Below, in pieces: positions 63,593 to 64,000 of a DNA stretch of 64,000 bases. The notes beneath the pieces are model-generated. The model had not been told where the DNA came from. It was given only the letters and a program-made list of their open reading frames with translations, and did not search any database. Position numbers and translations under genes: made by a program. Every line of letters starts with the position of its first letter. The stretch's first letter is position 1. Source of the DNA: Roseicella sp. DB1501 (GTDB taxonomy: Bacteria; Pseudomonadota; Alphaproteobacteria; Acetobacterales; Acetobacteraceae); assembly GCF_013112485.1 (NCBI RefSeq), contig NZ_JABFHG010000001.1, positions 62,001 through 126,000 of the forward strand, read 5' to 3'.

Positions 63593-64000
63593 GACTCGCC
63601 CCCGGCCAGCAGGTCGGGCTGGATGGCGAAGCCGGCCGGCGGGCTGAGCCCGAGATGCTGCCAGCCCGGCACGCCGAGCATGCGGCCGCGCGGCGTGCGC
63701 AGCACCAGCCCCTCCTGGATCAGATAGGGCTCGATGACGTCTTCGAGCGTGTCGCGCGATTCGGCCAGCGCCGCGGCCAGCGTCTCGACCCCGACCGGGC
63801 CGCCATTGTGGTGCACCGCGATGCGCCGGAGATAGCGCCGGTCCATCGCATCCAGCCCCTTGGCATCCACCTCGAGCCGGGTCAGCGCGCCATCCACCAT
63901 CGCCCGGTCCGCCGCGACGCCGCCGACCGCGGCGAAGTCGCGCACCCGGCGCAGCAGCCGCCCGGCGATGCGCGGCGTGCCGCGGGAGCGGCGGGCGATC
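63589..64000 (-). CDS. ruvB: Holliday junction helicase RuvB, C-terminal part (5' end beyond window)
   Basis: The last ~137 codons of RuvB: the [23 protein letters not shown] arginine-rich stretch from AAA domain 2 and the winged-helix C-terminal domain ([51 protein letters not shown]). RuvB drives branch migration with RuvA. The start and Walker motifs lie beyond base 64000. Couples to ybgC by a 4-bp overlap. Confidence 0.95.
   Translation of the reverse strand, partial: IARRSRGTPRIAGRLLRRVRDFAAVGGVAADRAMVDGALTRLEVDAKGLDAMDRRYLRRIAVHHNGGPVGVETLAAALAESRDTLEDVIEPYLIQEGLVLRTPRGRMLGVPGWQHLGLSPPAGFAIQPDLLAGGES

Overview
The window is GC-rich, densely coded DNA from an alphaproteobacterium, most likely an Acetobacteraceae member of the Roseomonas type. 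That placement is inference from gene content and order: the ruvB-ybgC-tolQRAB-pal-cpoB-tilS-ftsH-folP-glmM order, FliL/FliM with MotE and DUF6468 partners, several orphan tripartite-tricarboxylate (Bug) receptors, and GTG starts with 4-bp stop/start overlaps. No transposase, phage gene, integrase or CRISPR array was seen; it reads as ordinary chromosome.

Layout. 1-6.7 kb: the end of an amino-acid ABC transporter, then an acyl-CoA cluster (thiolase-like protein, DUF35 partner, serine hydrolase, enoyl-CoA hydratase, acyl-CoA synthetase), then tRNA-Pro(GGG). 7-11 kb: an envelope-type two-component system with a small secreted protein, divergent from a DegP/HtrA protease. 11-16 kb: rutE and rutA without the other rut genes, a second acyl-CoA synthetase, and a Bcr/CflA efflux pump. 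16-18 kb: spermidine genes speD-speE. 18-28 kb: two divergent flagellar/chemotaxis operons. The minus operon is fliL-fliM-DUF6468-motE-cheY-cheZ-large TPR-like protein; the plus operon is flgF-flgG-flgA-flgH, preceded by a textbook sigma-54 promoter. 28-35 kb: flavin monooxygenase, Bug receptors, an HD-domain protein, a YedK/HMCES-type protein and an M20 amidohydrolase. 35-41 kb: nasT-nasS nitrate-sensing regulators, siroheme synthase cysG, and an M48-like membrane protein that has lost its zinc site, next to lemA. 41-49 kb: a ring-opening amidohydrolase and its divergent neighbour, a cation/proton antiporter, an MBL hydrolase with a third Bug receptor, a glutathionyl-hydroquinone reductase and an AI-2E-type permease. 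49-64 kb: phzF-thiD-glmM, folP, ftsH, tilS and the complete Tol-Pal system, ending in the 3' part of ruvB.

The strongest pattern between genes is three families of short, hairpin-forming interspersed repeats (called A, B and C here), with at least fourteen copies. They sit almost only at 3' gene ends. They occupy six of the eight convergent junctions, and in five places the element's edge contains the stop codon of the adjacent gene. They also interrupt the Tol-Pal operon twice. The other points most worth a second look are the inactivated M48 protein beside LemA, the large secreted TPR-like protein closing a flagellar/chemotaxis operon, and the Cys-less thiolase with its DUF35 partner. I did not find a self-evident new defence or mobile system.
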